Below are positions 16,268-23,507 of a DNA stretch of 64,000 bases, in pieces. This DNA is from Corynebacterium maris DSM 45190 (GTDB lineage: Bacteria; Actinomycetota; Actinomycetes; Mycobacteriales; Mycobacteriaceae), in NCBI RefSeq assembly GCF_000442645.1, contig NC_021915.1, forward strand, positions 682,001 through 746,000. Direction: 5' to 3'. Position 1 is the first letter of the stretch. Every line of letters starts with the position of its first letter. The position numbers and the translations under genes were made by a program. A model generated the notes under the pieces. The model made no database searches and was not told where the DNA came from. It worked only from the letters and a program-made list of their open reading frames with translations.

Positions 16268-16600
16268 ATGACCACGCCGACTCCCCGCCTGCTACCACTG
16301 GCCTCCCCCGGCTGTGCATGCTGCGCGCCCTCTGCCCCGTCTGCACCCACCCCCGACCCGGCCGCGGCTCGTAGTGTCGCACCATCTGAGGCGGCGGCCA
16401 CCTACCGGGTCACGGGCATGACCTGCGGACATTGCGCGGCCAGTGTCATCGCAGCCGTGCGTGCCCTACCCCTGGTCGACGACGTCCACATTGAGCTTGC
16501 CGCCGGCGGTGTTTCCACCGTCACCGTTACCGGCACTGCATCCCCACCGGTAGTCCGACACGCCATCGAGGACGCCGGTTACACCGTCCTGGTCTCCTGA
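16268..16600 (+). CDS. HMA-domain copper-binding protein with N-terminal CACC motif
   Basis: 110 residues. A Pro/Ala-rich N-terminal extension carries the extra thiol cluster CACC (C16, C18, C19). The C-terminal HMA domain has the canonical GMTCGHC loop (C53, C56). It probably hands Cu(I) to the CopB-type ATPase encoded 49 bp downstream. The ATG 16268 follows AGGAG. The CsoR-type operator upstream suggests derepression by copper. The extension may be a second metal site; that is inference. Confidence 0.85.
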   Translation: MTTPTPRLLPLASPGCACCAPSAPSAPTPDPAAARSVAPSEAAATYRVTGMTCGHCAASVIAAVRALPLVDDVHIELAAGGVSTVTVTGTASPPVVRHAIEDAGYTVLVS

Positions 16601-16649
16601 CCAGCCCCCCCACCTCACCTCTGCTGAAAAAGCGAGCGAAAGGAGTAGC

Positions 16650-18890
16650 ATGACCACCCCGCGTCCTAACGGCAATACCCATGGTCACAACCACCACGCC
16701 GATGCCGATACCCATGGTCAGGCGATGCCCCACGACCATCCCCACTCAGCCCTGGCCGAGAAACACCCCGGCCACACGGGGCAAGAACATGCCGGTGGTG
16801 ACCATGACCACCACGACGATCATCATGTCCACGGCCACGGCGAGCACGCCGGCCACAGCACGGCCATGTTCAAAAACCGTTTCTGGTTATCACTGATCCT
16901 GTCCGTGCCGGTCGTCATCTTCAGCCCGATGTTCGCCGACATGCTCGGCTACCAGATCCCGGAATTCCCCGGCTCCACCTGGATCGCCCCCATCCTGGGC
17001 ACCATCATCTTCTTCTACGGCGGGATGCCTTTCCTCAAGGGCGGCTGGACGGAACTGACATCACGCCAACCCGGCATGATGCTACTGATCACGATGGCGA
17101 TCACCGTGGCATTCGTGGCCTCCTGGGTCACCACCTTAGGCATCGGCGGCTTTGACCTGGACTTCTGGTGGGAACTGGCCCTGCTGGTGACCATCATGCT
17201 GCTGGGGCACTGGATGGAGATGCGCGCATTAGGCTCGGCGTCGTCCGCCCTGGACGCACTGGCGGAACTTCTGCCCGAGGACGCAGAGAAAGTGGAAGGT
17301 GAGACCACCCGCACCGTGGCCATCTCCGAGCTGACCATTGACGACGTCGTCCTGGTCCGGGCCGGCGCCCGGGTACCGGCTGATGGCACCATCATTGACG
17401 GAGCGGCCGAGTTCGACGAGGCCATGATCACCGGGGAATCTCGCCCCGTTGTCCGCGAGACCGGCGAACACGTGGTCGCCGGCACCGTGGCCACCGACAA
17501 CACCGTGCGTGTGCGCATCGAAAAAACCGGCGAAGACACCGCCTTAGCCGGCATCCAACGCATGGTCGCCGATGCCCAGGCCTCCTCCTCGCGTGCCCAG
17601 GCACTGGCCGACCGGGCGGCCGCCTGGTTGTTCTGGTTCGCCCTTATCGCCGGCATCATCACCGCGATCGTGTGGTCTATCGTCGGCGGCCCCGCCGATG
17701 CGGTGGTACGTACCGTCACGGTGTTAGTCATCGCCTGCCCGCACGCCCTGGGCCTGGCGATTCCGCTGGTGATCGCGATCTCCACCGAACGCGCCGCCCG
17801 TTCCGGCGTACTGATCAAAGACCGCATGGCACTCGAGCGCATGCGCAGCATCGACGTGGTGTTATTTGATAAGACCGGCACCCTGACCGAAGGCGCACAC
17901 GCGGTCACCGGCGTGGCGCCGACACCCGAGGTCACCGAGGGTCAGTTACTGGCCCTGGCCGCGGCGGCCGAAGCCGACAGTGAACATCCCGTGGCCCGCG
18001 CGATTGTCACCGCCGCGGGTGCACACCCTGAGGCCGCAGGCCTGCGGCTGCGGGGCACGGACTTTACCGCGGCCTCCGGTCGGGGTGTGCGCGCTGTCGT
18101 CGACGGCTCCGAGATCGTCGTCGGCGGGCCCAATATGCTGCGGGAATTCCACCTGACCAACCCCGGGGTGATCGAGGAGCAGACCAAGGCCTGGCAACAG
18201 CGCGGGGCCGGTGTGCTGCATGTGGTCCGTGACGGGCAGATCATCGGCGCCCTGGCCGTGGAAGATCAAGTGCGCCCCGAATCGCGTGCGGCTGTACGCG
18301 CCCTGCAAGAGCGCGGCGTCAAGGTCGCGATGATCACCGGGGATGCCCGCCAGGTCGCCCACGCCGTGGGTAAGGATCTGGGCATCGACGAGGTCTTCGC
18401 CGAAGTCCTGCCCCAGGACAAGGACACTCAGGTCACCGAGTTGCAGTCCCGGGGCTTGAGCGTGGCGATGGTCGGCGACGGCGTCAACGACGCCCCCGCC
18501 CTGGCTCGCGCCGAGGTCGGCATCGCGATCGGCGCCGGCACCGATGTAGCCATGGAATCCGCCGGGGTGGTATTGGCCAGCGATGACCCGCGGGCGGTGC
18601 TGTCGATGATCGAATTATCGCAGGCCAGCTACCGCAAGATGATCCAGAACCTGATCTGGGCCTCTGGCTACAACATCATCGCCGTGCCCTTGGCCGCCGG
18701 CGTGCTCGCCCCCATCGGATTCGTGCTCTCTCCGGCCGTGGGTGCGATCTTGATGTCGCTGTCGACGATCATCGTCGCGCTCAACGCCCAGCTACTACGC
18801 CGTATCGATTTGGATCCGGCCCACCTGGCCCGCATCGATCACACGCGAGATCCTGCCCGGTCAACGGAGCCGGTGACCACCAACCACTGA
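16650..18890 (+). CDS. copB: Copper-translocating P1B-ATPase, CopB (CPH) type
   Basis: 746 residues. The first about 70 residues are a His-rich metal-binding tail (clusters HGHNHH, DHDHHDDHH, HGHGEH) in place of HMA domains. The membrane motif is CPHALGLAIP (C363-P364-H365), diagnostic of the P1B-3/CopB group. DKTGTLT (D407), TGES and GDGVNDAPAL are intact. ATG 16650 has AAAGGAG upstream. It exports copper, together with the HMA protein in front of it. CopB-type pumps have been assigned Cu(I), Cu(II) or Ag(I). Confidence 0.9.
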   Translation: MTTPRPNGNTHGHNHHADADTHGQAMPHDHPHSALAEKHPGHTGQEHAGGDHDHHDDHHVHGHGEHAGHSTAMFKNRFWLSLILSVPVVIFSPMFADMLGYQIPEFPGSTWIAPILGTIIFFYGGMPFLKGGWTELTSRQPGMMLLITMAITVAFVASWVTTLGIGGFDLDFWWELALLVTIMLLGHWMEMRALGSASSALDALAELLPEDAEKVEGETTRTVAISELTIDDVVLVRAGARVPADGTIIDGAAEFDEAMITGESRPVVRETGEHVVAGTVATDNTVRVRIEKTGEDTALAGIQRMVADAQASSSRAQALADRAAAWLFWFALIAGIITAIVWSIVGGPADAVVRTVTVLVIACPHALGLAIPLVIAISTERAARSGVLIKDRMALERMRSIDVVLFDKTGTLTEGAHAVTGVAPTPEVTEGQLLALAAAAEADSEHPVARAIVTAAGAHPEAAGLRLRGTDFTAASGRGVRAVVDGSEIVVGGPNMLREFHLTNPGVIEEQTKAWQQRGAGVLHVVRDGQIIGALAVEDQVRPESRAAVRALQERGVKVAMITGDARQVAHAVGKDLGIDEVFAEVLPQDKDTQVTELQSRGLSVAMVGDGVNDAPALARAEVGIAIGAGTDVAMESAGVVLASDDPRAVLSMIELSQASYRKMIQNLIWASGYNIIAVPLAAGVLAPIGFVLSPAVGAILMSLSTIIVALNAQLLRRIDLDPAHLARIDHTRDPARSTEPVTTNH

Positions 18891-18953
18891 CCAGCACATG
18901 AGCACCTGTCTGGGACTATCGCCGTGGCGGTCACCTGTGTACGACCACCCTGC

Positions 18954-19550
18954 CTATCTCCTGCTCGCCTTAGCGGTGAGATAGGCATGGGGAACCTGAG
19001 GATCCCAGTGGCTGTCGATCACCTGGAAGCCCGCGGTCTCCAGTGCCTGGGTGAGTTCATCCAGCGGCCAGCGGTAGGCGGTGGCCACGGGATGATACAT
19101 CGGTTCCAGAGAAGTCCCGGAGAAAAAAGACATCAGCAGGCTACCGCCGTCCTTCACCGCTGTGCGCAGTGCGATCAGGGCGTCGGGCAGCTCGTCCGGG
19201 CCCATGTGGATCAGGGAGTACCAGGCCAACAGGCCCGCCCAGCGCTTCGGGCAATCGGAGAGATCGGCGATGGCGCCGTGGTGGAAGGTCACCGAAGGAT
19301 GGGTGCGGCGAGCCAGTTCCACCAGTCGTGTCGCCGGTTCCACGCCTTCCACCTCGTACCCGAGACCAGCTAAGTGTCCGGCCCACCGCCCCGTGCCAGC
19401 GCCGACATCTAAGATGACTCCGTCGATACCGCGGGCCCAGGGCTCGATGAGCCTGCGGTCGGGATCATCGGGCGAGACAGTCGTTCCGAGCATGCGATCT
19501 GCATCAAAACTCGGGGAACTGTAGGCCTTGCTCACGTCATCGGTTGCCAT
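18954..19550 (-). CDS. SAM-dependent class I methyltransferase
   Basis: 198 residues. SAM-binding motif I is ILDVGAGTGRWAGHLA, followed by EVEGVEPATRLVELARR (motif II) and LLAWYSLIHM (post-motif). ATG 19550 is chosen because it opens MATDDVSKAY after GGGTGG; the longer open frame to 19757 runs through a highly structured intergenic region. Substrate unknown. It is convergent with copB. Confidence 0.8.
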   Translation of the reverse strand: MATDDVSKAYSSPSFDADRMLGTTVSPDDPDRRLIEPWARGIDGVILDVGAGTGRWAGHLAGLGYEVEGVEPATRLVELARRTHPSVTFHHGAIADLSDCPKRWAGLLAWYSLIHMGPDELPDALIALRTAVKDGGSLLMSFFSGTSLEPMYHPVATAYRWPLDELTQALETAGFQVIDSHWDPQVPHAYLTAKASRR

Positions 19551-19572
19551 GAGCGCCACCCTAAGCGTGCTC

Positions 19573-19762
19573 CCCACCCTGCGGGGTGGGCAGAGCGGGG
19601 CGGAGAAACCCCGCAGGTGACCCCCGAGGCCGATAGCGAGGTGGCTCTTCGGGTTCCAAGAGCGAAAGGGGACGGTGCGCAGGGAAGATCTCTCGGTCAT
19701 CGGACTGGTGGCCGGGGACACACGCTGCCCGTGTCCTGCGGGAAGTACCCCCGCCACGGGGG
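19573..19762. ncRNA. Possible structured RNA in the 19551-19863 intergenic region
   Basis: Five perfect hairpins lie within 190 nt: CCCACCC/GGGTGGG (19573-19590), GCGGGG/CCCCGC (19595-19614), GCTCTT/AAGAGC (19644-19663), GGACAC/GTGTCC (19716-19736) and GCGGG/CCCGC (19738-19754). Longer pairings enclose some of them (CCCC 19621 with GGGG 19668; GTGGC 19708 with GCCAC 19753). I do not recognise a known riboswitch. It could be a leader for either divergent gene or chance GC-rich pairing. Confidence 0.3.
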
Positions 19763-19863
19763 ATTGCCCTTATTTTTCCCCGACCCCCTCATTAGTGTGA
19801 GGTGCATCATACCTGGATGGTTCCTTGTCCATTGATGAAAGCTTACGACTTCAGGAGGTCGTT

Positions 19864-21387
19864 GTGGAGGTCAACCCAGATTTTCCGTTGTGGCTGCGTG
19901 CCACGCACCTGATCAATTTCGTTCTCATCGGCATGCTGTTGCGCTCCGGGTGGGAAATTTTAGCGTCGATGCCGCGGTTGTGGTGGCGCAACGACTGCGC
20001 CCCGGGCACCGAGTGGCTGCGTTTTACCCGCCGAAAACTGCCCAAAGAGGAAGGCGTCTACACCTCCTTGATGGATGAGAAATCACTGTCGCCGCTGATC
20101 GGGCTACCCGGTCGAGAAAACATCGGCCTGGGCAGGCACTGGCACGGGATGTCGGTGATGCTGTGGGTGCTCAACGGCATCGTCTACGTCGTCCTGTTGT
20201 TTGCCACCGGGTTGTGGCAGCGCATCATCCCCACCTCCTGGGACGTGTTCCCCGAGGCGTGGGAGACGTTGAAGGTCTATCTCGGCTTCCGGGCCCCGGG
20301 CATCGAGCACTTCACGCCCTACGACTCCCTACAGATGCTCGGCTACACCTTCGTCATTTTCATCCTGGCGCCGTTTTTGATCCTCACCGGCGTCGCGATG
20401 GCCCCGGCCATCCGGTCGCGTTACCCGTGGTACGTCAAACTCTTCGGCGGACACCAGGGGGCACGCTCCCTGCACTTTATCGCCATGGTGTTAATGACCG
20501 GTTTCGTGATCATGCATGTGGGCTTGGTCTTTTTGGTGCACGGCGACTACAACATGGTCCACATGGTCTTCGGCGACATGGACACCACCCGCGCCGCGCA
20601 GGCCTACACCATTGTCATCGCCACCATCGTCGTGGTTGTCTTGTTCTGGATCGTGCTCAGCTACTGGTCCCTGGCGGATCGGGCCCGGGCCCAGCGCATC
20701 ACCGCAGGCGTCAGTGAGATCGGGCGCAAGCTGTTTCTCAACTGGATGCGCCCGCGGATGAGTAAGCAAAAAGCCTACACAGACAAAGACATCTCCGAGT
20801 TTCACTGGACCAACGGCCTGCCTCCCACCGATGACGAATCCCCCGGCTGGGTGGAGGCCCGCGACAATGACTGGCAGGGCTACACCATCGTCCTCGGCGA
20901 TGACCTCACCGGCGCCGAGAAGACCGTCACCCTCGAGGATCTCAAAGCATTGCCGCAAGTCTCGTATGTCGCCGTACACACATGTATGCAGGGCTGGTCG
21001 GCGACCTCGCGGTGGACCGGGGTGCGGCTGCGTGACCTGCTGGAGCTGCTCGGCCCGAAGCCTGCGGATGCGCAATATCTACTGGTCGACTCCTACGGTC
21101 TGGCGCAGAAGATGTACGACAACCGGCCCCGGGAGCCGTTCTACGCGGTGATTGATCTGGAGACCGCCTATGAAGATGACACGATCGTCGCCTATGAGCG
21201 CAACGGCCACCCGCTGGAGACCCACCTCGGGGCGCCCGCCCGCCTACGGGTGGAATCCAACCACGGTTACAAGATGGTCAAATGGATTCATTCGATACGC
21301 TGGATCAAAGACTACGCCGACTACGGTGATGGTCGTGGTGGAACCCGTGAGGATTCCGCCCTCCAGGCATTCAACGGAAGGATCTGA
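19864..21387 (+). CDS. Cytochrome b-type membrane domain fused to sulfite-oxidase-like molybdopterin domain
   Basis: 507 residues. The N-terminal half (to about residue 290) has five or six membrane helices with paired His typical of di-haem cytochrome b561/formate-dehydrogenase gamma proteins (LRATHLINF, RHWHGMSVM, LHFIAMV, IMHVGLVF). The C-terminal half is a molybdopterin-binding SUOX-type domain with the Mo-ligand Cys in HTCMQGWSA (C374) and HLGAPARLRVESNHGYKMVKW in sections. GTG 19864 is preferred because AGGAGG ends 5 nt before it; TTG 19825 is an alternative. Electrons from an oxidation or reduction at Mo could pass directly to the quinone pool. Substrate unknown. No twin-arginine signal is visible. 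Confidence 0.83.
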   Translation: MEVNPDFPLWLRATHLINFVLIGMLLRSGWEILASMPRLWWRNDCAPGTEWLRFTRRKLPKEEGVYTSLMDEKSLSPLIGLPGRENIGLGRHWHGMSVMLWVLNGIVYVVLLFATGLWQRIIPTSWDVFPEAWETLKVYLGFRAPGIEHFTPYDSLQMLGYTFVIFILAPFLILTGVAMAPAIRSRYPWYVKLFGGHQGARSLHFIAMVLMTGFVIMHVGLVFLVHGDYNMVHMVFGDMDTTRAAQAYTIVIATIVVVVLFWIVLSYWSLADRARAQRITAGVSEIGRKLFLNWMRPRMSKQKAYTDKDISEFHWTNGLPPTDDESPGWVEARDNDWQGYTIVLGDDLTGAEKTVTLEDLKALPQVSYVAVHTCMQGWSATSRWTGVRLRDLLELLGPKPADAQYLLVDSYGLAQKMYDNRPREPFYAVIDLETAYEDDTIVAYERNGHPLETHLGAPARLRVESNHGYKMVKWIHSIRWIKDYADYGDGRGGTREDSALQAFNGRI

Positions 21388-21393
21388 CCGGCA

Positions 21394-21663
21394 ATGTCAG
21401 ACATTGTGTCCTGTCGCTTCACCGTCAGCGGCGTGCGTTCCGACAGGGACGTCAAAAAGGCCCTGCAGTCCCTCTACGACATCTTCGCCGATCACGGTCT
21501 CGGGCAGGCGGCCTTCGAGATCACCGGTGATGAACACGCCGAGCTGATCGTCAAACACTTAGCCTCCGTTACACCGGATCCGGCCATCATCGACCAGGCG
21601 CTGGCCCGCGCGGGGAATTACCGGGTGATTTCCACGCACCTGCATTCCGACCACTCCGGCTAA
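21394..21663 (+). CDS. Hypothetical small protein downstream of the molybdoenzyme
   Basis: 89 residues, not recognised. It starts 6 nt after the fusion-protein stop, so it is probably co-transcribed. The predicted beta-alpha-beta-beta-alpha-beta order (FTVSGVRSDRDVKKALQSLY, then AAFEIT, then IDQALARAGNYRVI) resembles an HMA-like fold. The CxxC metal loop is missing and only C7 is present. The C-terminus STHLHSDHSG is His-rich. Confidence 0.6.
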   Translation: MSDIVSCRFTVSGVRSDRDVKKALQSLYDIFADHGLGQAAFEITGDEHAELIVKHLASVTPDPAIIDQALARAGNYRVISTHLHSDHSG

Positions 21664-21840
21664 CCCATTCTTATCACTCGGCCGGTGAGGTGCCGACCGG
21701 GGCAGCACCCGGCTGTAGCTCGCATAAGAGATCGCGCAGGTAAGGAACATGGTCGGCGATCCTCGGGCAGTGGCACCCCAGCATGGGAGTATCGATTCCG
21801 ATGGGAAGCAGTCATCGAGTTCGGCGCCTACGTGACATAG

Positions 21841-21963
21841 CGACCTGCGCAACTGGCTGAATGCGTGGAACGAGGGCCCGTCCGTTGATCTGGGCGAAAA
21901 CGGCCGAGAAGATTCTGGCCTCCGTCGGCCCTACTTGAAACGAAGTAACGGCGTAGGGCACTA
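21841..21963 (+). mobile_element. Decayed C-terminal remnant of an IS630-type transposase
   Basis: Reading three frames in turn gives DLRNWLNAWNEG, then PLIWAKTAEKILASVGP, then YLKRSNGVGH and stop. Joined, these follow the tail of IS630-family transposases (a WNA/WNE..P.P..W.KTA..IL pattern). At least two frameshifts separate them, so the element is dead. The rest of the 312-bp gap 21664-21975 shows no gene. Confidence 0.6.
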
Positions 21964-21975
21964 AAATCTCTCGCC

Positions 21976-22701
21976 TTACACCTGTTCGCCGCGCACCTCG
22001 ACGGTGGATCCCGGCGGCAGGGCCTCGAGCATCCGGATCTTCGCCAACACGGGGTTTTGCTCCAGCACTTTGGCGCTGGCCAGGCGGGCGCGAGTGGTCT
22101 TCACCTCGGTGCGGGCGCGCTCCAGGTCGGTCTCTGCCTTGACCTTGCTCACCAGCGACTCCTGCAGCGCCCTGGCGTAATCAGAGGGCAGACTGATGTC
22201 TTTGAGCAGCACCGTGGCCACCTCCACGCCGACGCCCGCCGCGGTTTTCTGCGCGGCCGCCAACACCGGGGCAAGGTCGATGCGGGCGCCCACGAACGCC
22301 TCCAACGGCAGTTCGGCCACGAGCTCGCGCAGGGCGATCTGGGCGGCGAGGTAGATTTCCTCGTCCGGTCCCTGCGCAGCAGAGACGAAGGACACCGGGT
22401 CGACCGTGCGCGCCGACAGCGCCAGCGTGACGGTCACCGTCAGGGCGTCGGCGGTGGGGATCGACTGCGGGTGCAGCTGGATCAGCCGGCGGCGCAGATC
22501 CACCTGCCGGAACCGGTCGCCCGGGCGAGAGAACTGGCGGGCGCTCAACCGGGTGATCTCCCCATCGCGCTGGCGCAACATGGCGTGCCCGGCCTGCTGC
22601 ACGGGGGAACGCAGCGACGACTGCTGCCACGTTCCACCGTTCGACAACGGCGCATACATTGCCCAACCATGGTCGGTGGAGCGGGAACGAAAGACACCCA
22701 T
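21976..22701 (-). CDS. SPFH/band 7 domain protein (slipin-like)
   Basis: 241 residues. The central part follows the band-7 pattern: VDLRRRLIQLHPQSIPTAD, then VTVTLALSARTVDP, ARIDLAPVL, VGVEVATVLLKDISLPSDY and a charged helix (VKAETDLERARTEVKTTRAR). There is no clear N-terminal membrane helix, which is unusual for stomatins. ATG 22701 gives MGVFRSRSTD; the open frame extends upstream to 22845 but that part is Arg/Pro-rich and looks non-coding. SPFH proteins form membrane-associated oligomers; the role here is unknown. Confidence 0.7.
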   Translation of the reverse strand: MGVFRSRSTDHGWAMYAPLSNGGTWQQSSLRSPVQQAGHAMLRQRDGEITRLSARQFSRPGDRFRQVDLRRRLIQLHPQSIPTADALTVTVTLALSARTVDPVSFVSAAQGPDEEIYLAAQIALRELVAELPLEAFVGARIDLAPVLAAAQKTAAGVGVEVATVLLKDISLPSDYARALQESLVSKVKAETDLERARTEVKTTRARLASAKVLEQNPVLAKIRMLEALPPGSTVEVRGEQV

Positions 22702-22856
22702 GCGATCACCCACAGAGTTTAGGGGGTTGCCGCCGGCCGAGAAACCGACGACGGCGGGGACACCGGTGCGTCCCCTACGCCGACGAGGCGCAGGTTCGGG
22801 CCGGACCGCTGGCCGACGCCGAGGGAAGATCCCGGGCGACGACAACCCGTTACAGG

Positions 22857-22882
22857 AGAGGGGACTCGAACCCCGTTGGCCT
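22857..22882 (-). other. tRNA-like 3' fragment (possible attachment-site scar)
   Basis: On the minus strand CGGGGTTCGAGTCCCCT forms a T-arm with the invariant TTCGAGT loop, followed by CTCC resembling the 3' side of an acceptor stem. Upstream on that strand GGC-CTGTGAG-GCC looks like part of an anticodon arm with GTG. No D-arm or matching 5' acceptor strand follows, so it is not a complete tRNA. The 304-bp gap 22702-23005 holds nothing else I can identify. Confidence 0.35.
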
Positions 22883-23005
22883 CACAGGCCGTGCCACAGC
22901 GGGCCGCATCAGTTCAATCGGGAACACCCTCGGAAGACCGGAAGCGCCCAGCAACCACGATGCGGTGCTGGGCACAGATTAGCGGAATTCTCCGCCGGGG
23001 GAGCG

Positions 23006-23419
23006 CTACTTGTCCAGGAGAGTGGCCACGGAGTCCGGGTCGGCGTCGGAGAGCATCTGGCGGCAGCGGTCGTACTCGGCGTCCTCGCCGATGGCCTGCG
23101 CCGCGAGGGCGAGCACGGCGATGGCGCGCAGCACCGGGCGGTTCGCCTCGTGCGAGTAGGGGACCGGCCCCCATCCCTTCCAGCCGTTGGCGCGCAGGCG
23201 GTCCAGGGAGCGGTGGTAGCCGGTGCGGGCGAAAGCGTAGGCGGTGAGCTTGTCTTCGTCGGAGTCCGCGGCGTCGAGCGCCCGCTCCGCCTTGGTGGCC
23301 CACACGTCCGGGCTGTCCGGGTGGGCGAAAGCGGTGGCGGCGTCGAGCTGGTCTTTGCCGGCAGCGGGATCGGCGGGCAGTTCCACCGGCGGCGGGGCGA
23401 GCATGTCGTTGATCTTCAT
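23006..23419 (-). CDS. DUF3151 family protein
   Basis: 137 residues of a conserved actinobacterial family of unknown function. Family features include the NDMLAPPPVELP start, TAYAFARTGYHRSLDRLR and the stretch NGWKGWGPVPYSHEANRPVLR. It is soluble, helical, with no catalytic motif I can name. ATG 23419 starts immediately with MKINDMLAPP. It is the first conserved-type gene to the right of the inserted stretch and is divergent from the acyltransferase. Confidence 0.8.
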   Translation of the reverse strand: MKINDMLAPPPVELPADPAAGKDQLDAATAFAHPDSPDVWATKAERALDAADSDEDKLTAYAFARTGYHRSLDRLRANGWKGWGPVPYSHEANRPVLRAIAVLALAAQAIGEDAEYDRCRQMLSDADPDSVATLLDK

Positions 23420-23465
23420 ACCGTCCCACCCTAGCGGCTACGCCAGACCACGGCGGCCGGGGTTG

Positions 23466-23484
23466 TACTCTTAAGCAAACCTAA
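23466..23484. promoter_or_regulatory. Weak DtxR-like box upstream of the acyltransferase gene
   Basis: The 19-mer ending in GCAAACCTAA matches 13 of 19 positions of the DtxR consensus (TTAGGTTAGSCTAACCTAA), with a good right half and a poor left half. It lies 23 nt before ATG 23508. It could equally be chance. Confidence 0.25.
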
Positions 23485-23507
23485 GATTGAGGGGTGCAGC
23501 ACGGATC

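Noticed and set aside
19551..19757. 70-residue N-terminal extension of the methyltransferase
   Set aside because: The frame is open but crosses the hairpin-rich segment and lacks conserved sequence; ATG 19550 has a ribosome site.
22830..22945. Complete tRNA gene on the minus strand
   Set aside because: A T-arm and partial anticodon arm are visible but no D-arm or matching 5' acceptor strand.
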